Origin: Oncomelania hupensis
Taxonomy: Eukaryota > Mollusca > Gastropoda > Littorinimorpha > Pomatiopsidae
Assembly (NCBI GenBank): GCA_036898135.1
Contig: CM072522.1
Coordinates: 8,578,686-8,642,685 of the forward strand
Length of the DNA stretch: 64,000 nucleotides
Reading direction: 5' to 3'
Positions 33,001-64,000 of the stretch are shown here, piece by piece. The stretch's first letter is position 1. Every line of letters begins with the position of its first letter. The position numbers and the translations under genes are program-made. The notes beneath the pieces were generated by a model. The model had not been told where the DNA came from, did no database searches, and saw only the letters and a list, made by a program, of their open reading frames with translations.

Positions 33001-33808
33001 ATTTAAAGCACTAAATTTCCAGAAAGTGGGGATACTATTTATACAGAAACCCCCCGGCAATTCGGCGGGGGTATGACGCAGTAACACCCAATCAAAATAA
33101 AACAAAATGATCGAAACAAGTGTGCGCGTCTCAATCAAATCGTAACTGCCGCCACCCAGGACAGGGGAGATTGGGACCTATAGTGCATTGTATTCTTTTA
33201 CTTGGTGCTTGGGGTGAAGGGGGGTGTGAGCTGAGGCTTTCAGTTCAGGGGGGGAGGGGGAGTTGGCATGGATTTAATTTGGTGGGGCCCCCATGGGTAA
33301 TTCGGCTAGTATACTATATATTCTTAAACTCAACATGGCTTGTTACATTATGTTTATCTTCTTTTTATTTTAAAAAGGTTCAAACCAACCTGGAAAACTT
33401 GAGGCCTTCTTCAAGCTTGCACGCCACTTTCTCTTTGCGAGGTGGTTGATATCGGTTAGAGCTAAATAAAAACAAATAATGACAATAATAATAATAATCT
33501 TTAACAAAGCACGTACACACACATTACATACTCACAATGTTTGCATGCATTCGAGAGACAACCCCCCCCCCCCCCTTCACTCCACCCCCCCCCCAAAAAA
33601 AATAAATAAAAAAGCTGCCAAACTGAAAAAGTATATTACTGCACAGAAATATAAAAAGGAACACAACTGATGAGCTTGAGCAAATGTGCACAACAGAGCA
33701 CACTATATGATCTATCAGAACTGTGAATATGAATGTTTTGCCAAACACCTCACCCTACAAGTATCATGGATAACTGGGAGGAAAACAAAACTTCCAGGAA
33801 GCTGACTC

Positions 33809-33885
<77 letters not shown>

Positions 33886-36368
33886 GTTACCCTTCCCTTT
33901 CCCACACATACACTGGACTTGAATCATGAATAAGTATAGTTATGGAGGTAGGACTGCATGCAGACGACACTTTCAGCATCAGACTACCTGCTTGGGCAGA
34001 GAAAGCAAATTAACACCCCTTCTCCATCTACACATACACAGTAAAAATTAAAAGGAGTACACAGGTACCAAAAAATTTTTAAAATCTTACGCAAGAATGT
34101 GTCGCTGTCTGTGTCACCGTCCTCGGTATCGGGGACATATTCTGACCCACTAGCACTGTCATCACAGCCTGACCAACTAGTACTGCCATCACAGCCTGAC
34201 CCACTAGCACTGTCATCACAGCCTGACCCACTAGCACTGTCATCACAGCCTGACCCATTGGCATTATCACAGCCTGATGACATGTTCTGCAAGTAAATTG
34301 CATTATTCAAAGTTTTAAAAAATCCCAGCAACAAAGGGTTTGGGGAGGGTGGGGGGGAGGGGTGTAAGAAAGTAAGGTTTCAATACGTTCATAATCAGAG
34401 GTGCCAACCCCCTAATCTTCTCGTCAGTATTTCCGGACCCGTTTGTCAGTACAGTATTTGTTATCACACTTGTCAGTATTTTTTTTCTCGCAAAACCCAG
34501 CCAATGACACTATTAAATAACGACAGGCTTCCCTCTAAAACAGCAGGCTATTTTCAGTCCTCTAAAATTACGATGAAAATCAGGTTGTTGAACATCACAC
34601 TTGTTTTACTCTAAAATCACCATGAATATCAGCTTGTTGAACACAGCGACGTTCAGTGAGTGCAGGAGTACTATTATGAGACCAGAAACCGGTACAGAAG
34701 CACCGCTGGCAAAGATAAACGATCGGCAACTTCTCCTCCGTATTTTTATTAAAGCTACCGTATTTCCGTATTTAATTCACTTCGCCGGAATTAAATACGG
34801 TCAATCCGTACTGGTTGGCACCTCTGCATAATAGATTATGATCAGACTCAGTTCTTTTATTTTACAAATGGGCTGTCAGGTTAGTTTGCACAGCATCGGA
34901 TTCTTGATCCAGGGGTCCCAAATTCTTATCTCGGCAGAAGCTAACTTTATGTGAAGGTTCCTATATCGGTGACCAATGTACTAAAAAGCGCCTCGAGTTA
35001 CTTTTGATTGAGATATGTGCGCTATATAAGAATAAACATTTATTTACATTTTACCATAATCATTCTCAATCAAAACCTTTTTTTTAAATTTAGTTTTCAT
35101 TGAATTCTTTTTTTTTTTAACAGACGATCGGGCCGATCTATTGCCCTGCATGTCCGCGCAAAACAGGTGAAGGGGGCTGATCCGACAAAAATAGTCTCGG
35201 ATTTTGCTCCAAAAGAACGAAACCGGTTATTTACAGGCTTTGTATAGATCTATGAACAAACTTATTATCGTCCAGACGGAATCTGATCTATTTTCCAGTG
35301 GTTTATTGGGACAGTGTGAAAAATGCACGGCCAGCGATCGTTCATTATAGCAGTAAATTTTAGTCTGCTGTATTGTTTTTGTGTAAATAATATTAACTTG
35401 GCTGTTTCGATTTGAATGTGGAAAGCAGTATAATACTATAATATATGATACTATAATAATTTGTATTTTGTGAAAATATACATTGTTGTTACCGTCTTCT
35501 TACTCCCGATGCTCACAGAACGAAGGAAAAGTGTGGCTCATAAAATACATCATTATCACAAGGCTATTATTAAGAAGACGTTAACAACAATGTATATTTA
35601 ATTTTCACAAAATACAAATCAGATTCATGTACTATATTCATCTTGAAATTTCAATCTAGGCTCACTTTCAGAAAATGTATCATTAGCTACACATGTGAAA
35701 AATTCCGGGGGGCCAAAAATAAAAACAAAACGATAGGCCTGTCACTTTCAGCCAGATCTAATTACGTATTTGGACTGGTAGTGGTACTCAAAATGCTTGT
35801 CACCTTCACATTACCTCCCGCATTCACCTCCTTGCTCAAAAATAAAAGATTAATCTACTAGAAGAATCTTGCATAATTTACAGAGGTTAAACTGGGATCG
35901 CGCTAGCTTTTACAAAATTTCAGGATGTCACTTTTACTTTTATTAACTGCCGACAGTCAAAATCTCCTCTACATCTAGCGGCATGTATGACTGCCGACGT
36001 TTTATGTTTCATTAATCGTAGCAATTGCTGTTCATCTAGTTACTCTACACATTTTTCACTGTAAGCCGAAAGCAATTTTGATTTGCCCCCACCATTCATA
36101 GTTTGTAAACTACAAGGATGGCTACAACTAAAATAACTGTCATGGCTGCCTCACAGCACAGCAAAATGTCATATATGTTGGCAGCCCCATTCAGTCTGCT
36201 AGCAGTGCAGACTCACTTCACATGGAGCTGAGTTTTACATTCAAATAAGATTGCAACCAGCCTTTTTTTGTAACCAACTCGGAAAACGCTTTTATAGATC
36301 ACTAGAAGCCATTTGTTAAAAGTCAAAGCAAAAACAATGTCTGAAAAATGACTTCTTACCTTTAGCAT
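27606..36368 (-). CDS. Zinc-finger tyrosine-recombinase protein, three-exon gene (predicted 866 aa)
   Basis: Exons 36368-36360, 34286-34091 and 30001-27606 join in phase: ATG CTA AAG, then 65 codons plus one base, then two bases plus 797 codons and stop. All introns are GT-AG. The protein has a Ser/Asp-rich repeat N-terminus, a C2H2 finger, a C2HC finger, and a tyrosine-recombinase fold. In exon-3 numbering from MATN: catalytic Arg366 (NRRRSGEA), Lys415/419 (RGKHGRKVP), Arg490 (RLRKHLAT), His516 (MGH) and nucleophile Tyr525 (HREFYRLP). The usual His of the H-x-x-R box is Thr487. His-to-Tyr spacing is nine residues, as in Xer enzymes. A C-terminal PGKSECEEFI...W-x-x-IK domain ends the protein. 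The family is multicopy in invertebrates and fish. It is either a Crypton-like transposase gene or a domesticated one. The biochemical role is unknown, with DNA strand exchange or binding in the nucleus inferred. Confidence 0.85.
29998..30540. repeat. 118-bp tandem duplication and related units
   Basis: Two near-identical 118-base units start at 30156 and 30274, with a partial third at 30392. Each begins GAGCAGCTCCACCCAGGAC. A diverged copy lies near 30520-30600 and another piece at 33146-33190. The reverse complement of a SINE 3' end (GCTGCTCAAGGCGCTGG) precedes at 30063-30120. All of this lies inside intron 2. Confidence 0.85.
30607..31084 (-). pseudogene. LINE-A fragment, 3' half, split by an insertion
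   Basis: The TATCC tail at 30607 and the KRK...YGHV region match 16987-17570, with an internal deletion near 30700. The homology stops at GGACCCA (31078-31084) and resumes after 31770. Confidence 0.9.
31085..31763. mobile_element. 679-bp insertion inside a LINE, probable nonautonomous DNA element
   Basis: The LINE-A copy is interrupted exactly here. GGACCCA occurs on both sides (31078-31084 and 31764-31770) while an intact LINE has it once, so it is a 7-bp target duplication. The ends GGGATCAG and (reverse complement) GGGTTCAG are short imperfect inverted repeats. The interior has a C/A homopolymer region near 31390-31440 and no transposase. Confidence 0.8.
31771..32189 (-). pseudogene. LINE-A fragment, 5' part, split by an insertion
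   Basis: Continues the RT frame of 30607-31084 on the other side of the insertion. RQGCLLSPTLFN and FADD are readable on minus. Confidence 0.9.
32190..32420 (-). repeat. Dispersed repeat shared with 48270-48400
   Basis: On minus it contains ACGACGACTCCTGCCTTATTG and GAATTAGAGTTACACGAGA-type blocks that match 48290-48400 on plus. Possibly an LTR-element fragment. Class unknown. Confidence 0.6.
32513..33072 (-). mobile_element. 0.58-kb retroposon, second-tail subfamily
   Basis: Flanked by ATGACGCAGTA (32502-32512 and 33073-33083). The tail is of AGTTAGTTA type, and the 3' block contains the longer version with GACCACAAAATCAAGCCC. The 5' hairpin end is GCCGAATTGCC-like. Confidence 0.9.
33810..33881. 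repeat. (AT)n microsatellite
   Basis: About 70 bases of alternating AT, capable of cruciform formation. Confidence 0.97.
34091..34286 (-). CDS. Exon 2 of the tyrosine-recombinase gene, with a coding minisatellite
   Basis: Acceptor TTTACTTGCAG, donor C|GTAAGA, 196 bases. It encodes NMSSGCDNANG, then three 9-residue SGCDDSASG units and one variant (SGCDGSTSW), then the acidic EYVPDTEDGDTDSD. It leaves one base (C) that completes a codon with the first two bases of exon 3. A second in-frame Met is at codon 2. Confidence 0.85.
34141..34275 (-). repeat. 27-bp coding minisatellite
   Basis: Four to five tandem units of about 27 bases (CACTAGCACTGTCATCACAG on plus), in frame, so gains or losses change the protein by nine residues. 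Confidence 0.9.
34396..34826. mobile_element. hAT-like MITE, 431 bp
   Basis: Perfect 14-bp inverted ends CAGAGGTGCCAACC are flanked by the 6-bp direct repeat CATAAT (34390-34395 and 34827-34832). No coding capacity. It lies in intron 1 of the tyrosine-recombinase gene. Confidence 0.9.
34970..35045 (+). mobile_element. SINE 3'-end fragment
   Basis: Contains AAAAGCGCCTCGAGTTA and ATGTGCGCTATATAAGAATAA, a tail typical of tRNA-derived SINEs. Head missing. Confidence 0.55.
35457..35625. repeat. Short inverted repeat
   Basis: About 45 bases at 35459-35505 (TTGTATTTTGTGAAAATATA) are the reverse complement of 35575-35622, apart from a 4-base insertion. The spacer is about 70 bases. A stable hairpin or small MITE. 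Confidence 0.75.
36360..36368 (-). CDS. Exon 1 coding part of the tyrosine-recombinase gene
   Basis: ATG CTA AAG followed by the consensus donor GTAAGAAG. It joins in phase 0 to exon 2 (AAC ATG). If this start is not used, the Met at codon 2 of exon 2 is the alternative. Confidence 0.6.
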
Positions 36369-36429
36369 CACGCTGCACGGATTTCTAGATCACGATGTGG
36401 CGTGACAACTTTGGCGGGCATTCTGTGTT

Positions 36430-36500
36430 GGACAACTCTGTTGATTGGTTTAGCCGCTCGTGTCTTTCCATACGAAGACCAATCAGATTTGAGGTCACAA
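36430..36500. promoter_or_regulatory. Possible promoter with opposed CCAAT boxes
   Basis: Just upstream of exon 1 there is an ATTGG (36440-36444, CCAAT on minus) and a CCAAT (36478-36482 on plus), about 38 bases apart. The position suits the 5' end of the minus-strand gene. No TATA box was identified. Inference. Confidence 0.35.
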
Positions 36501-36777
36501 AAGGTCAAAAACTTAATGAGGCAATTGAAGAGAGAGCTATAAGATGAAAATTCTGCTCTCAAAGTGTGTGTATATGTGTGTGTGTGTATATGAATGACAC
36601 TCTGACGTTATTCTGAGTTAGTTGAAATATTTGCATGGTGACGTTAGTTACGATCTGATTACGTGATTTATGAGTTTGACGTTGTGAGTTCATAGGAAAA
36701 AGTAACTCACAACGAAACGGTAACTCAGAACCCCGGTGAAAAAACTTACCAAGTACTTGGGAACCTACGGTAGGCTG

Positions 36778-36897
<120 letters not shown>

Positions 36898-37220
36898 GTA
36901 CACTGCAGCAAATTAATCAATTAATGGTTGTGGACAACGCAAGACGAAGAATAAAAAAAAAAACAAAGTAATGTGTGTGGTTGTTTATTCACAATACTTT
37001 AAACATACACAATGTGTTAATTTACAAAAAATAAACAGTTACAAACAGAACTAACTAGTAGAAGTGATAGGAGCTTATCTGTTATAAAAAATGAATAACA
37101 TCTACAGAAAAAAAAAAGTTTAATAAGCTGCGTGAAACAGGAACTTCACAAAATCCCTAAAATGTTCAAGAATTTTGTGTAACTCATGATTTCAACAAAC
37201 TCCTGCAAGGTATCCTTAGA

Positions 37221-37660
37221 GAGGCACGGTGGCCTAATGGTAGTGCTTTGGCTTGCGGATCTGAAGGTTCCGGGTTCGAGCCCTGTCCGGGCCATTGTGT
37301 TGTGTCCCTGGGAAAGACACTTTACTCCCGTTTCCTACTCCTTCGGATGAGAGTATAAACCGAGGTCTAGTCTTTGTGTCGCATACATTCCATCATAACA
37401 GACTTTAAAGATCCTGACGCTCATGTCCTAGACGGGTGAGTGCCGGTAACAAGAACACACCCAGCATGCACTTGGTCCTTCTCCCCCATCCCTGGCTGGC
37501 CAGGATAGTGCTCAGTTGTCCGGGCGTCAGACCATGCAGCCCAAAGGCTGCGGGTGGGCGTCTCGGGCAGTTTGAGTTAGATCCTGTATCGGCCAGCGCC
37601 TAGAGTCTCGTCAAGTACGGCGAGATAAGTGCTCTATAAAAATCCTCAATAAAAAAAAAA
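37221..37660 (+). mobile_element. tRNA-Arg-like SINE, full length (SINE-1)
   Basis: The tRNA-like head GGCACGGTGGCCTAATGG has an A-box-like TGGCCTAATGG and B box GGGTTCGAGCCC. A conserved central block TGTGTCCCTGGGAAAGACAC follows, then the body and an AATAAAA-type tail. It is the reference copy for the fragments at 3540, 48787, 56203 and 59104. Confidence 0.9.
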
Positions 37661-37950
37661 AATCCTGGTATGGTTCATGAGTTTCATTGGGATCGGAATA
37701 TAGAGATCTATATATACTTTTCATGTTTTCTCTTGATTTTTTAAAAATACACCTTTGAAGTGTATAAAAAGTAAACGAAGGTCAATATATTTTTTAAAAC
37801 AAAATTTTTTTTCGTGTTTATTCTTTGTTTCTCTTATTTTATTATGTTATTTTAAAAAAAAAATATTATTATTATTGCTAAAAGAAGGTTGTCTTAAAAA
37901 ACAACCAATAGTGGTAGGCTGATTGATGTAATAATTGTACTTGTTGATTA

Positions 37951-38347
37951 TTATGGAAGATGGACGCATCCCCAAGGACTTACGCTACGAAGAGCGGGCT
38001 TAGGGAAAACGACTCACCCGCAGACCCCAACTGCGCTACAAGGACGCATGCACAAGAGACCTGAATTCTCTGGAGGTCGACCTCAAGATATTTGGGAGGC
38101 GGTTGTGTTAGAGAGATCGGACTGGAGACAGGCAGTGCAGAAAAGCCTTTCCCCCTTTGAGCAGGCACATGCTCAGCAGTCGGAGGCAAAAGAAACTTCA
38201 GAGAAAGACTCGTAGTCAGACAGCTACACCAGTGTCAGCCTTCACCTGCTCGCGGTATGCGGATGGGGAGGGGGAGGAAGGAGGAGAGGATTGCCACTCT
38301 CGCATTTGCCTTTCCAATCATGCTAAAGGCACCAGGACCAACACCTA
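37951..38347 (+). pseudogene. LINE C-terminal fragment (different family, LINE-D)
   Basis: Plus-strand translation with a stop and frameshifts gives GRIPKDLRYEERA, RPQLRYKDACTRDLNSL, a WRQAVQKSL-type segment and a terminal CHSRICLSNH zinc-finger-like piece. This is the recurrent C-terminal end of a common animal LINE ORF2. It abuts a LINE-A fragment. Confidence 0.8.
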
Positions 38348-38355
38348 GTTGAAGC

Positions 38356-38862
38356 CCATTCGGAAAGACAGGACCATCAGTCTACACTCCAAGGTAAGTT
38401 TGCTGCGCTCTTTTGTCATCTCCAGCTTCCTATACTCTTGCGAAACATGGACTGTCACAATAGACCTACAACTAAGAATATAAAGCATGGATATGAGTGG
38501 CAACAGAAGACGTCAGGGCATTTAGCACATCACCAACGACGAAGCTCGACAGACCCTCACACAAGCCATAGGACAACACGATCACTTGCTCACAGTGGTA
38601 AAGAAACGGAAACTCCGATGGTATGGCCACATCACCGGAGCATTAGGCCTTGCAAAAACCATCCTGCAAGGCACAGTGCAAGGAGACAGAAGAAGAAGGA
38701 GACAGAAAAAGAGGTGGGAAGACAACATTCGAGAATGGCTTGGCTTGACACTGAATGAAGCCATGATCTAAGGGCTGCTGTGGACAGAGAAAGTACGCTG
38801 GTTAAACGATCATCTGTTGTGCCCCAACGACTTTCGAGTTACGGGATAGGATGGGATAGGAC
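38356..38862 (+). pseudogene. LINE-A fragment, 3' end
   Basis: Starts at the KPIRKDRTISLHSK segment, continues to KKRKLRWYGH and KKRWEDNIREW, and ends in GGATAGGATGGGATAGGA. Opposite orientation to the other copies. Confidence 0.9.
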
Positions 38863-39389
38863 AGGGAGCTGAGATGAATGGTTGAGCGGGTTTTTGGCGT
38901 AGTTCTTCACCCTGCCCTCCAAAATCGGTCCAGATCTAACCACTAAATTCTATTCACTAGCCTATCCTATCCCATATCTCCTGTTGTAAGCTTATTTTAT
39001 CAGTGGGGCAACACTGACTGTGAATGTTAAAACGATCATTAGAGGGGGCGTGGTCATAGTGAGTGACCTTAAAAGCCGCAAAAGTTGCACACACAAACAT
39101 TTTGTTGTTGTAAAGGTGCAAAAACGTGCAAATATTAGCCACAGAAAAGTGAGAAGCTCGACAACCACAGGAATTTGTCAAGACGCGTGTAAAGCATAAA
39201 CTGAATAATACGCAACATTTTGTGTTTTCTTCATGAGCAAAGAGGTCAGTTTACATGTTTTCATGTGATGGAAGTTGTCTGCAACTCTGAGCGGTCAACT
39301 GAATTAATAATTAATTTCGTGTGTGTAAATTTGGAGGCCGGTTAAAAAAACAAAACACCACGTGAACAGCTAACAGCAGCACACTTTTA

Positions 39390-40653
39390 CAGCATTACAT
39401 TACATGATTATTGCTTTAGGTCCAGCGGACTCTTCCGAGCGAAATCAGCACCAGTATAGCCGAATCAGGACATTACATTACATTACATGATTATTGCCTT
39501 ATGTCCAGCGGACTCTTCCAAGCCAAATCAGGACCAGTATAGCCGAATCAGGACCACAAAATCAAGACCACAACTTCGCTGAAAGAGGACTTAACCCTGA
39601 TCCGCATAAAAGATCTGCCGAAACAACCCTCGTGGTAACACTGAAGGCACTCCACCAGCCGGTCACTTTACAATAAAGACATCACACGCAAGGGGACGCT
39701 GAGGTTATACTCTAATTTATCGAACCCCTCGTTTACAAAACCAAACTAGAATATAAATATCATTATAAAATATCAACAAAACACATACATATAAAATGCC
39801 TACATTGCCAAATAATAACATCATAGGAAGCCCCAGTGACCACCTGGCAGAAAGCGTCCAATATTTCCAAGCTGATCCAACAGACCTCACACACAAATGA
39901 GGAGCTTTGTTCCGGAAGAGTTTTCAAGAAAAAAGGTAGGTGGCTTGTCTAGCAAAGAAGAAGATAGTATAGTAGATTGTTAGAACAGAGTAGGAATGAG
40001 AAAGAACAAAGGAGAAAGACAGCGACAGTGGGAATGTAAAGCACTAAATTTCCAGAAAGTGGTGATACTATTTATACTGAAACCCACGGCACCCTCACGG
40101 GGGTAAGCCGAATCAGGACCATAAAATCAAGACCACAACTTCGCTGAAAGAGGATTCGCCCCTGATCCGCATAAAAGATCTGCTGAAACAACCCTAGTGG
40201 TAACACTGAAGGCACTCCACCAGCCGGTCACTTCACAATAAAGACATCCCACGCAGGGGACACTGAGGCTATACTCTAATTTATCGAACCCCCGTTTACA
40301 AAAACAAAATAGAATACAAACATCATTATAAAATATCAACAAAACACATACATATAAAATGCCTACATTGCCAAATAATAACATCATAGGAAGCCCTGGC
40401 AGAAAGCATCCAATATTCCCAAGCTGATCCAACAGACCTCTCACACAAATAAGGAGTCTTGTCCCGGAAGAGTTTTCAAGAAAAAAGGTAGGTGACTGGT
40501 CTAACGAAGAAGGAGATAGTATAGCAGATTGATAGAACAGAGCAGGAATGAGAAAGAACAAAGGAGAAAGACAGCGACAGTGGGAATGTCAAGCACTAAA
40601 TTTCCAGAAAGTGGGGATACTATTTATACTGAAACCCCCGGCACCCCAACGGG
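39390..40653 (-). mobile_element. Tandem pair of 0.58-kb retroposon copies plus a 3' fragment
   Basis: A short 3' fragment (39390-39473) with CATTACATTACATG tail is followed by two long copies in the same orientation (about 39474-40108 and 40109-40653). The second begins within the hairpin end of the first. Both carry the TATAAATA block and the hairpin terminus. Confidence 0.88.
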
Positions 40654-43063
40654 GTGGGGGAGTGGGGGGTGGGAGAGGAGGTCCTGCTCACAACCAAAAG
40701 CAGAAGACGAATGGTCAGGCGAAAAGAACATATGTCGTGTCGCCTTGTTCTGCATAATCCAAGTGTCACACCAAAGGATTCTGCAAAGAAAGAGCCACCC
40801 AAGGCTAGACTAACCAACAAATGGAAGGGAGATATCTCTCCCAAGCGTGATCAGTCGCCTCAAGTTCCGCCACATTTGGACATAGTAACATTAGGTCAAT
40901 GATCATTTATAATGTATAAATATATATTCCTTGTATTTCTAATTATTCATTGAATCAACCTCATATTATTTTCATATATTTTCCACACTTATCCAAAGAT
41001 AGATGGCCGGTTGGATTTTACCTCATACACATTGTGACCTTGAAATTATGACCTTCACTAAAAATAATACTACAGGTGAAAATTTTAAAGCTGCTCCATA
41101 CAAAAAATTTAGTTTCTTTTAAATCCAAATGTTATTTTGTAACTGGAAATTAAAAAAAACAACAACAACAACGTCACAATTACGACATATGACGTGTAAT
41201 CTACAGGATGAATCTTTGACCCTGTGAGTGTGTTTTGACCTTCTAACAAGGTCAAAAATATTAACAACTAATGGCAAACTACATTACCACAAAATTATGC
41301 TTACTTGGTTAGCATGAACACTGTACACAGCAACCTACAAGAGTAAGTTACATTCAATCACTAAGACAATACATATTTATTTAACAAAAACCCAACAACA
41401 TTAGTCTGTCGTGTGAGGACAAAAACAACACAAGTCCAGCAAACCAATCTTGTGACCTTTGTCTGTTTGAGTCTTACCTGTCTCCATTTTTCACAACTCT
41501 GAACACACCCGACTTTCAACATTCACAGTGAACATGTATTTCTGAGGCTGTCAAAGAATTTCATTGTTAACAAAACACAAAGGGCTTATTTTGTTTTGTC
41601 ATCACGCGAGAGAATCTATTTGTAGTAGCAGTACATCACATTTACAACACAATTACATACTGTCAGGACAATAAAATACCTACCTTTTACTATAGTAATA
41701 GTAGACGTATTATTACAACAACTTCAACAAATGTCTAACATTACCAAACACAACATTACTATCAACTAGACAACAGTATAGAGAATTATAGACTATTACA
41801 AAAAAAACTGTATGAAAGTACAAAAAATACAGATGTGCTGTTTTGTACCAGTCATATAGTTGGCCTTATTTAGAAAAAAGTTTATTTCAAAAATGGTATC
41901 ACCCACACACAAAAGTCACATACAACATTCAATAGTGTATGTATTTATATATACATATACATAGATATATAAAACAAATTCTGTAAAAAGTAAAGAAGCA
42001 AACTAAAAAAAATAGAAAAGAAAAGAAAAATGAAAAGTATTAACTAAATGAACATAGAAACAAGTGCATGAATTGATTTTAAAACATAACAAAGAAAGAA
42101 GCAACAAACCAACCAATATTAAACAAGGAAGATAAAATAAAAAAAATAAAAAAATAAATCTACATAAAAGAATGCACGAAGAAGGAACGAAGTTATGTAA
42201 ATAAATTGCACAAGTGTATTTTAAATACTAGATTGTAGATCTGTAAAGAATGCAGCGAAAATACACGCCTTAAATATTCTACCTACTTGTTTACAAACAC
42301 AATTCTTTGGCATTCTGATTTCTCTTTGGCAATATTTAAATAGCTCATTAAACAAAATGCTACTTTATATCTTTTTTGAGGTAAAATCCTTTGGTTTAGT
42401 CACATACATGTACTAATATATATTTTGTTGCTTAAAACTACGACATACGTTGAATACAAAAAACTACAAATGCAGATAAAATCATGAGTGTACAACAAAA
42501 TACAGAAATATGTACAATCAATGTCAATGTTCCAACAAAAAAAAAAGTCGCACACAAATCTATAAAATAAACCAATAAAGAAAATAATCTAAATAATTAC
42601 AAATCATTAGTAAGTAAATACCTAAAATATAAATAAAGTAATCGATAGATGCTCAGTGTTTATAGGGTCCAGCGAACTGCCAAGAGCCGAATCAGGACCA
42701 CAATAAAGTAATAGAATTAAATTGAGTTATTAATACATAACAAGTGTCCACATAAATAAATAAAGTAAATAAAATTTTAAAAACTAAGCAAACAAAATAA
42801 ATATACATTAAAAATACAAATACTCAAATAAATAAAGAAATTAATAAACAAATAACATTAGTTAATGACTTAATACATGAATAAATATATGCACATTATG
42901 TACACTTTATATATATATATATATTTATATATTCCAGAATATATACATTTCCTCCTCTGCCAGTTCCAATTGCCACTAATGTACAATAATATCAAAAATA
43001 TTCCCTCAGGGTCTCCATTCCTTCCTTGAAACACAAGCCAGCACTATCAAAACAATGAACGAG
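40654..43063 (-). other. Gene-free AT-rich stretch, likely aminopeptidase 3' UTR in part
   Basis: No supportable ORF. On minus, AATAAA-type signals occur (for example near 41374). A small retroposon 3' fragment lies at 42650-42705, an AT run near 42910-42930, and many AAATA repeats. Confidence 0.4.
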
Positions 43064-43238
43064 CCAATTAAACGACTCCTGACAAACATCCAATGAGAGC
43101 AACTCTTTCAAAACGCCGACCAATAAGAAATGTACATGTCTTTGAGCATTATCCAATTAGAAACATTGTTCCCTGGAAATTATCCAATGGGATGCCTTAA
43201 CATAAGTGCAGTGTAATTCACTTGAACACGTCAACCAA

Positions 43239-63682
<20,444 letters not shown>

Positions 63683-64000
63683 CTAGAGAGAAAAAACAAC
63701 ACCGAAAATAGAACTTCTGCCTATTTTACAGCTTAAACTATTTTGGGAATCTAATGACATTTCCCTTCGCTCCAATTTTAACATAAGAATATTATCCTCC
63801 ACATTATGTGTGGCTAACACGTTGGGAATCAAATCACACGACCTTTACCCTCTGTGATTATTATTTTTGCAATAAAATCACCTTAAATGTGTTTGTACTC
63901 AAATACTTGTGCCTCTAAATATGTAACTATTTTTAACGTTAGAATGATCTTGACATCAAGTGTGTTTTCAAGGTCAGCTCCTAATAGCCTTAGCCTACAC

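Noticed and set aside
33984..34334. 116-codon minus ORF taken as a complete small protein
   Set aside because: Its ends lie in intron sequence. Only the part between the AG at 34287 and the GT at 34090 is exon.
37221..37295. Possible tRNA-Arg gene
   Set aside because: An extra base in the anticodon arm and continuity with a SINE body argue for a SINE head.

Overview
This is animal genomic DNA. It has intron-split genes with consensus splice sites, dense LINE, SINE, LTR and DNA-transposon debris, and long microsatellites. The repeat style (tRNA-derived SINEs with a conserved central region, LINEs ending in GGATA repeats, abundant short hAT-type elements) suggests a marine lophotrochozoan, most likely a mollusc. 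That is an inference, and I cannot name a species. There is no prokaryotic gene content, rRNA, functional-looking tRNA or CRISPR array.

Two genes can be modelled exon by exon, both on the minus strand. (1) A three-exon gene (36368 down to 27606) encodes a predicted 866-residue protein with two zinc fingers and a tyrosine-recombinase (Int/Xer/Crypton-type) domain. The exon phases join exactly across introns of 2.1 and 4.1 kb. (2) Nine 3' exons of an M1-family (aminopeptidase N-like) gene run from 63682 down to the stop at 43239. They encode 307 residues of the C-terminal helical domain, and every phase matches. The catalytic exons lie beyond the right edge of the window.

Layout. 1-5366: gene-poor, with an inverted repeat pair, an AT-rich palindromic cluster and SINE fragments. 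5372-12266: a complete young LTR retrotransposon insertion with 5-bp target duplication, 1.78-kb near-identical LTRs and an internally deleted gag-pol whose domain order (integrase zinc finger before RNase H) is the unusual Gmr1-like order. 12.4-18.9 kb: LINE remnants, a hAT-like MITE and a 5'-truncated LINE with an intact RT. 19.9-20.8 kb: a transposon-derived ORF cut by a SINE. 24-27 kb: copies of a newly recognisable 0.58-kb retroposon, one nested in an inverted-repeat element that carries a Cys-rich terminal exon. 27.6-36.4 kb: the tyrosine-recombinase gene, its introns filled with LINE, SINE and MITE insertions. 37-40.7 kb: SINE, LINE and retroposon copies. 43-63.7 kb: the aminopeptidase gene, whose introns hold a mariner element, three tRNA-SINE families, hAT and foldback elements and a LINE.

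The most notable observations are: the 0.58-kb retroposon family with 11-12-bp target duplications and variable tails; the Gmr1-order, internally deleted LTR element; the multi-exon zinc-finger tyrosine-recombinase gene with a coding minisatellite; a row of seven CCAAT motifs spaced mostly about 31 bp at the aminopeptidase 3' end; and short TIR elements with 5-7-bp rather than 8-bp target duplications.
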